From: Mycobacterium sp. 1245111.1
Lineage (GTDB): Bacteria; Actinomycetota; Actinomycetes; Mycobacteriales; Mycobacteriaceae
DNA length: 64,000 bases
Reading direction: 5' to 3'
Assembly: GCF_001673405.1 (NCBI RefSeq)
Contig: NZ_LZLV01000155.1
Coordinates: forward strand, 1 to 64,000
The notes below the pieces were generated by a model that did no database searches, had not been told where the DNA came from, and saw nothing but the letters and a program-made list of their open reading frames with translations. Positions 59,662-64,000 of the stretch are shown here, one piece after another. Positions within the stretch are counted from its first letter, which is position 1. Each line of letters opens with the position of its first letter. Made by a program: the position numbers and the translations under genes.

Positions 59662-61497
59662 GTGAGCCACTATAAGAGCAACGTCCGCGACCAGGTATTC
59701 AACCTGTTCGAGGTGTTGGGAATCGACAAAGCATTCGGTGAAGGCGACTACGCCGACCTGGATGCCGACACCGCCCGTGAGATGCTCACCGAAATGAGCC
59801 GACTGGCCGAGGGGCCGGTCGCCGACTCATTCGTCGAGGGTGACCGCAATCCCCCGGTGTTCGACCCGGAGACACACTCGGTGAAGCTCCCCGAGGCGTT
59901 CAAGCAGTCGGTGCACGCAGTCATCGAGGGCGGCTGGGACAAGGTCGGCCTGGACGAAGAACTCGGCGGCATGCCGATGCCCAAGGTGATGCTGTGGGCG
60001 CTGCACGAGCACCTGCTCGGCGCCAACCCCGCCGTCTGGATGTACGCCGGCGGCGCGGGATTCGCCCAGATTTTCTACAACCTGGCCACCGAAGAGCAGA
60101 AGAAGTGGGCCGTGCTGGCCGCCGAGCGCGGCTGGGGCTCGACCATGGTGCTCACCGAGCCGGACGCCGGTTCGGACGTCGGTGCCGGCCGGACCAAGGC
60201 CATCCAGCAGGATGACGGCTCGTGGCACATCGACGGGGTGAAGCGGTTCATCACCTCGGGTGACTCCGACGACATGTTCGAGAACATCTTCCACCTGGTG
60301 CTGGCACGCCCCGAGGGCGCCGGTCCGGGCACCAAGGGTCTCTCGCTGTTCTTCGTGCCGAAGTTCCTGTTCGACTTCGAGACCGGCGAGCCGGGCGAGC
60401 GCAACGGCGTCTTCGTCACCAACGTCGAGCACAAGATGGGCCTGAAGGTCTCCGCGACGTGTGAGCTCACCTTCGGCCAGCACGGCGTGCCGGCCAAGGG
60501 CTGGCTGGTCGGCGAGGTGCACAACGGCATCGCGCAGATGTTCGAGGTCATCGAGAACGCCCGCATGCTGGTCGGCACCAAGGCCATCGCGACCCTGTCC
60601 ACGGGTTACCTGAACGCGCTGGCGTACGCCAAGGAGCGGGTGCAGGGCGCCGACCTGACCCAGATGACCGACAAGACCGCGCCGCGCGTGACCATCACGC
60701 ACCACCCGGACGTGCGTCGCAGCCTGATGACCCAGAAGGCCTACGCCGAGGGTCTGCGTGCGCTGTACCTCTACACCGCGACCTATCAGGACGCGGCGGT
60801 CGCCAACGCGCTGCACGGTGTGGACGCCGATCTGGCGGTCAAGGTCAACGACCTGATGCTGCCGATCGTCAAGGGTGTCGGCTCGGAGCAGGCGTACGCC
60901 AAGCTCACCGAGAGCCTGCAGACCTTCGGTGGGTCCGGCTTCCTGCAGGACTACCCGATCGAGCAGTACATCCGTGACGCCAAGATCGACTCGCTCTACG
61001 AGGGCACCACGGCCATCCAGGCGCAGGACTTCTTCTTCCGCAAGATCGTCCGCGACAAGGGTGTGGCGCTGGCCCACGTGTCCGGGCAGATCGAGGAGTT
61101 CATCAAGAACGAGTCCGGCAACGGTCGCCTGAAGGCCGAGCGGGCGCTGCTGTCCACCGCCATGGAGGACGTGCAGGCGATGGCCGCGACGCTGACCGGC
61201 TACCTGATGGCCGCCCAGGACGACATCTCCAGCATCTACAAGGTAGGCACCGGCTCGGTGCGCTTCCTGATGAGCGTCGGTGACCTGGTCATCGGCTGGC
61301 TGCTGCAGCGTCAGGCCGCGGTCGCCTTGGAGGCGCTCGACGCCGGCTGCAGCGACGCCGACCGCTCGTACTACGAGGGCAAGATCGCCGTGGCGTCGTT
61401 CTTCGCGAAGAACTTCCTGCCGCTGTTGACCAGCACCCGTCAGGTGCTGGAGACGATCGACAACGAGATCATGGAGCTCGACGAAGCGGCGTTCTGA
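59662..61497 (+). CDS. fadE5: Acyl-CoA dehydrogenase FadE5
   Basis: A 611-residue acyl-CoA dehydrogenase, the same length as Rv0244c (FadE5), a broad-range enzyme for the first step of beta-oxidation. Characteristic parts: WGSTMVLTEPDAGSDVGAGRTKA (about 154-176), GVKRFITSGDSDD, NVEHKMGLKVSATCELTFG, and the C-terminal active-site stretch GGSGFLQDYPIEQYIRDAKIDSLYEGTTAIQAQDFFFRKI (about 424-465), which contains the catalytic Glu (YEGTTAIQ). A long C-terminal extension (about 470-611) is typical of this FadE type. GTG 59662 follows AGGAGG at 59651-59656. Confidence 0.95.
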   Translation: MSHYKSNVRDQVFNLFEVLGIDKAFGEGDYADLDADTAREMLTEMSRLAEGPVADSFVEGDRNPPVFDPETHSVKLPEAFKQSVHAVIEGGWDKVGLDEELGGMPMPKVMLWALHEHLLGANPAVWMYAGGAGFAQIFYNLATEEQKKWAVLAAERGWGSTMVLTEPDAGSDVGAGRTKAIQQDDGSWHIDGVKRFITSGDSDDMFENIFHLVLARPEGAGPGTKGLSLFFVPKFLFDFETGEPGERNGVFVTNVEHKMGLKVSATCELTFGQHGVPAKGWLVGEVHNGIAQMFEVIENARMLVGTKAIATLSTGYLNALAYAKERVQGADLTQMTDKTAPRVTITHHPDVRRSLMTQKAYAEGLRALYLYTATYQDAAVANALHGVDADLAVKVNDLMLPIVKGVGSEQAYAKLTESLQTFGGSGFLQDYPIEQYIRDAKIDSLYEGTTAIQAQDFFFRKIVRDKGVALAHVSGQIEEFIKNESGNGRLKAERALLSTAMEDVQAMAATLTGYLMAAQDDISSIYKVGTGSVRFLMSVGDLVIGWLLQRQAAVALEALDAGCSDADRSYYEGKIAVASFFAKNFLPLLTSTRQVLETIDNEIMELDEAAF

Positions 61498-61510
61498 TCA
61501 GCTAGACAGC

Positions 61511-61546
61511 AAAATCCCCCCGCCTCCATTGAGGCGGGGGGATTTT
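61511..61546. terminator. Rho-independent terminator of fadE5
   Basis: A perfect 16-bp stem (61511-61526 paired with 61531-61546) with a CATT loop. The arms begin AAAATCCCCCCGCC and end GGCGGGGGGATTTT, followed by GTCA. It lies 13 bp after the fadE5 stop. Because the arms carry A and T runs on both sides it can work in both directions. Confidence 0.9.
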
Positions 61547-61557
61547 GTCATCGGGAC

Positions 61558-61670
61558 ACAAAAGGGGCCGCCGCGGGATCCCCTCGTTCCGTGGCGGCCC
61601 CGGCTCGAGGACGCCCCGCGCTGCCATCGGGTCGGGGGTCTGACGACAACACGGAGCGTTCCGACCCGAT
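61558..61670 (-). ncRNA. Small RNA F6 homologue (SigF-dependent)
   Basis: A minus-strand small RNA of about 110 nt between fadA2 and fadE5, the exact place of M. tuberculosis F6 (ncRv10243). It starts just after a SigF-type promoter. The 5' stem pairs 61661-61673 with 61623-61635 (GCCATCGGGTCGG and CCGACCCGATGGC on opposite strands), so a transcript from about 61670 keeps at least 10 of the 13 pairs. The 3' stem pairs 61589-61601 with 61564-61576 with one G-U pair and is followed by TTTTGTGT, an intrinsic terminator. F6 modifies chaperonin (GroEL2/GroES) expression in M. tuberculosis. Ends are approximate. Confidence 0.82.
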
Positions 61671-61673
61671 GGC

Positions 61674-61699
61674 TACCCGCCGCTTGACGTGGCTAAACG
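61674..61699 (-). promoter_or_regulatory. SigF-type promoter of the F6 small RNA
   Basis: On the minus strand CGTTT (61699-61695), a 16-bp spacer and GGGTA (61678-61674) match the SigF consensus. F6 was originally named for SigF dependence, which supports both assignments. The promoter lies 8 bp beyond the fadA2 stop at 61707. Confidence 0.8.
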
Positions 61700-61706
61700 A
61701 CGGCCG

Positions 61707-63053
61707 TCAGGCCTCCAGGATGGCTGCGACGCCCTGGCCGCCCGCCGCACAGATCGAGATCAGGCCCCGCACCGGCTTACCGCCATTGGCGGCCTTGGCC
61801 TCGTGCAGTTGCTTGGCCAGCTGGGCCAGGATCCGCCCGCCGGTGGCGGCGAACGGATGCCCGGCCGCCAGCGACGAGCCGTTGACGTTCAGCTTCGACC
61901 GGTCGATGGACCCCAGTGCCGCGTCCAGGCCGAGCCGTTCCTTGCAGTACTCCTCGGACTCCCACGCCTGCAGGTGGGCCAGCACGACGGACGCGAAGGC
62001 CTCGTGGATCTCGTAGAAGTCGAAGTCCTGCAGGGCGAGCCCGTTGCGGGCCAGCAGCCGCGGCACGGCGTACGTCGGCGCCATCAGCAGTCCGTCGGCG
62101 CCGTTGACGTAGTCGACGGCGGCCGTCTCGGCGTCGACCCAGTAGGCCAGCGGAGTCAGCGAACGCTCGGCGGCCCACTCTTCGGTTGCCAGCAGCGCCA
62201 CCGACGCGCCGTCGGTCAGCGGCGTCGAGTTACCCGCGGTCATCGTCGCGTCGCCGGCCTTCACGCCGAACACCGGCTTGAGCTTGGCCAGCTTTTCCGC
62301 CGACGAGTCCGGCCGCAGGTTGTCGTCGCGGTACAGGCCCAGGAACGGGGTGACCAGGTCGTCGAAGAAACCGCGATCGTAGGCCGCCGCCATGTTGCGG
62401 TGGCTGGCAGCGGCCAGCTCGTCCTGGTCGACTCGCTTGATGCCCATCTGCTTGGCGGTGATCGCCTGGTGCTCACCCATCGACAGCCCGGTGCGCGGCT
62501 CGCTGTTCACCGGGATCTCCACGCCAAGGCTGGCCGGCAGCTTGCCGGCCAGCTTCAGCCGGTCGACGTTCGACTTGGCGCGGCGCAGCCCGAGCAGGGT
62601 GTGCCGCAGGCTGTTGCCCAGCGCGATCGGCGCGTCGGAGGTGGTATCAACTCCTCCTGCCGCCGCCACCTCATAGCGGCCGGCGGCGATGCCGTCGGCG
62701 GCGGCAATCGCCGCTTGCAGCCCGGTGCCGCAGGCCTGCTGCAGGTCGAAGGCCGGGGTGTAGGACGACAGCGCGGAGCCCAGCACACATTCGCGGATCA
62801 GGTTGAAGTCACGGCTGTGCTTGAGCACGGCGCCACCGATGACCGCGCCGAGGCGCTCGCCGGACAGGTTGAACCGGTCGACCAGCCCGCCGAGGGCGGC
62901 GGTGAACATGTCCTGGTTGGACGCCTCCGCGTAGGCGCGGTCCGACCGCGCGAACGGGATCCGGTTACCTCCCAGCACCGCAACGCGTCGCTTGGGGGCG
63001 GTCGCCTGGGAACTTGCAGAGGCGCTTTCAGCTGAGGCGCTTTGAGAGGGCAC
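61707..63053 (-). CDS. fadA2: Acetyl-CoA acetyltransferase/thiolase FadA2
   Basis: A 448-residue thiolase that cleaves 3-ketoacyl-CoA, matching FadA2 (Rv0243, 440 aa). Catalytic elements are FDLQQACGTGLQAAIAAADGIAAGRYEVAAAGGVDTTSDAP (nucleophilic Cys about 106), DFYEIHEAFASVVLAHL (His about 365), NVNGSSLAAGHPFAATGGR (His about 400) and the terminal LISICAAGGQGVAAILE (Cys about 434). GTG 63053, with GGAG about six bases upstream, is preferred to TTG 63068, which has no ribosome-binding site. The first 17 residues are Ser/Ala-rich and not conserved. Divergent from fabG4. Confidence 0.93.
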   Translation of the reverse strand: MPSQSASAESASASSQATAPKRRVAVLGGNRIPFARSDRAYAEASNQDMFTAALGGLVDRFNLSGERLGAVIGGAVLKHSRDFNLIRECVLGSALSSYTPAFDLQQACGTGLQAAIAAADGIAAGRYEVAAAGGVDTTSDAPIALGNSLRHTLLGLRRAKSNVDRLKLAGKLPASLGVEIPVNSEPRTGLSMGEHQAITAKQMGIKRVDQDELAAASHRNMAAAYDRGFFDDLVTPFLGLYRDDNLRPDSSAEKLAKLKPVFGVKAGDATMTAGNSTPLTDGASVALLATEEWAAERSLTPLAYWVDAETAAVDYVNGADGLLMAPTYAVPRLLARNGLALQDFDFYEIHEAFASVVLAHLQAWESEEYCKERLGLDAALGSIDRSKLNVNGSSLAAGHPFAATGGRILAQLAKQLHEAKAANGGKPVRGLISICAAGGQGVAAILEA

Positions 63054-63096
63054 GCTTATCTCCGTCAATTGATGGTTATCCGGTGTTGGGAGCCAT

Positions 63097-63130
63097 CTTA
63101 CCCACTGTTCTTACTCTGGAGTAAGTTAGC
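63097..63130. promoter_or_regulatory. fadA2/fabG4 divergent operator
   Basis: CTTACTCTGGAGTAAG (63110-63125) is an inverted repeat followed by TTAGC, like the element before fadE5 (16 of 21 positions agree over the extended site). A second half, CTTACCCACTG (63097-63107), reads on the minus strand as CAGTGGGTAAG and matches the other arm of the fadE5 site. A common repressor of both promoters is inferred. Confidence 0.55.
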
Positions 63131-63174
63131 TCTCGGCTACCGTACAGATACCCGACAGCACGAAAGGCAACCCA

Positions 63175-64000
63175 GTGGCACCCGATCTATTCTCCCAAGT
63201 CGTCAACTCCGGGCCCGGTGCATTTCTCGCCAAGCAACTCGGCGTGCCCCAGCCCGAGAAGCTGCGGCGTTATCGGGCAGGTGAGCCACCGCTGGCCGGG
63301 TCCCTGCTGATCGGCGGTGACGGCCGGGTGGTCGAGCCGCTGCGGACGGCGCTGGACTCCGACTACGACGTGGTGGGCGCCAATCTCGGTGGGCGCTGGG
63401 CGGATTCGTTCGCCGGGCTGGTATTCGACGCAACCGGCATCACGGCGCCTGCCAAGCTGACCGCCCTGCACGAGTTCTTCACGCCGCTGATGCGCAACAT
63501 CGGCCACTCCGGCCGCATCGTCGTCGTTGGCACCACGCCGGAGGAGGCGGAAAGCGTCGACGAGCGGATCGCCCAGCGTGCGCTGGAGGGCTTCACCCGC
63601 TCGCTGGGCAAGGAGTTACAGCACGGTTCCACCGTCTCGCTGGTCTACCTGTCCCCGGACGCCAAGCCTGCCGCCACCGGCCTGGAGTCGACCCTGCGGT
63701 TCCTGCTGTCGGGAAAGTCGGCCTACGTCGACGGTCAGGTATTCCATGTCGGCGCGGCTGATTCCGCCCCGGTCAAGGACTGGGACCGGCCGCTGGACGG
63801 CAAGGTCGGCATCGTGACCGGCGCCGCCCGCGGCATCGGTGCAACGATCGCCGAGGTGTTCGCGCGTGACGGGGCCCGCGTGGTGGCCATCGACGTGGAC
63901 TCCGCCGCCGACGCGCTGGCCGAGACGGCCACCCGTGTCGGCGGCACGGCGCTGACGCTCGACGTCACCGCCGACGACGCCGTCGACCGGATCACCGAGC
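63175..64000 (+). CDS. fabG4: 3-oxoacyl-ACP/CoA reductase FabG4 (3' truncated by window)
   Basis: The first 275 codons of a high-molecular-weight FabG. GTG 63175 begins VAPDLFSQVVNSGPGAFLAKQLGVPQPEKLRRYRAG, which closely matches M. tuberculosis FabG4 (Rv0242c, 454 aa). The protein has an N-terminal degenerate Rossmann domain (about 40-200) and then an SDR domain starting KVGIVTGAARGIGATIAEVFARDGARVV (about 202-229). It reduces 3-ketoacyl substrates with NADH. Only the start of the catalytic domain is visible; the Ser-Tyr-Lys residues lie beyond the right edge. Divergent from fadA2 across a shared operator region. Confidence 0.94.
   Translation, partial: MAPDLFSQVVNSGPGAFLAKQLGVPQPEKLRRYRAGEPPLAGSLLIGGDGRVVEPLRTALDSDYDVVGANLGGRWADSFAGLVFDATGITAPAKLTALHEFFTPLMRNIGHSGRIVVVGTTPEEAESVDERIAQRALEGFTRSLGKELQHGSTVSLVYLSPDAKPAATGLESTLRFLLSGKSAYVDGQVFHVGAADSAPVKDWDRPLDGKVGIVTGAARGIGATIAEVFARDGARVVAIDVDSAADALAETATRVGGTALTLDVTADDAVDRITE

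Noticed and set aside
1..64000. CRISPR array, rRNA or tRNA genes
   Set aside because: No regularly spaced direct repeats and no tRNA or rRNA signature was recognised anywhere in the window by eye; a tRNAscan and CRISPR search would settle it.

Overview
The window is high-GC actinobacterial DNA from a Mycobacterium, very probably a non-tuberculous species. The strongest evidence is a complete ESX-3 type VII secretion operon with near-identical EsxG/EsxH, plus an inverted run of genes that I recognise from memory as the M. tuberculosis Rv0242c-Rv0296c neighbourhood. No tRNA, rRNA, CRISPR array or insertion sequence was seen.

Layout. (1) 0.2-8.1 kb, accessory/regulatory: a double-FHA ABC exporter (Rv1747-like), a DUF222/HNH endonuclease, an unknown protein, a GerW-like membrane protein, BluB, an FHA protein with two HTH domains, a WhiB6-type Fe-S regulator and a four-helix membrane protein. 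(2) 8.1-12.1 kb: sulfatase, Stf0-type sulfotransferase, trans-aconitate methyltransferase, amidohydrolase. (3) 12.1-26.5 kb, minus strand: the ESX-3 operon eccA3-eccB3-eccC3-PE5-PPE4-esxG-esxH-espG3-eccD3-mycP3-eccE3. Several genes are joined by 4-bp stop/start overlaps. The operon is preceded by an IdeR-like box and a Zur-like box. (4) 27.0-36.6 kb, accessory carbon metabolism: a pyruvate-oxidase-like ThDP enzyme, then a plus-strand run (small membrane protein, gluconate-dehydrogenase-subunit-3-like protein, GMC flavoenzyme, GH15 glycosidase, SDR, small membrane protein, enolase-superfamily enzyme) behind a good SigF-type promoter. (5) 36.6-47.6 kb, lipid catabolism: MpaB-like protein, two TetR regulators, VOC protein, hydrolase, 2-hydroxyacid dehydrogenase, FadE6, FadD2. 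Among these lie a Gly/Trp/His-rich secreted protein and an AT-rich island in front of a ribbon-helix-helix gene. (6) 47.6-54.1 kb: LigD-type polymerase, FecB2 lipoprotein, 5-oxoprolinase subunits, AAC(2') acetyltransferase, Hsp20 with a HAIR operator, DUF302 and HxlR proteins. (7) 54.1-64 kb: succinate dehydrogenase (anchor, SdhA, SdhB), a 53-residue protein, flavin reductase, 2OG oxygenase, FadE5, the F6 small RNA, FadA2 and a truncated FabG4.

How the parts fit. ESX-3 with IdeR/Zur control and the FecB2 lipoprotein serve iron and zinc acquisition. FadE5/FadA2/FabG4, FadE6/FadD2 and Sdh form a fatty-acid oxidation and respiratory block. The fadE5 and fadA2-fabG4 promoters share an inverted-repeat element, which suggests one regulator. 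SigF-type promoters before F6 and before the sugar-oxidation cluster suggest stress or stationary-phase expression.

The most unusual observation is that the mycosin MycP3 has Arg where the catalytic His of the subtilisin triad should be, a single-base difference from a His codon. All family assignments are by reading motifs and by memory; no database search was run.
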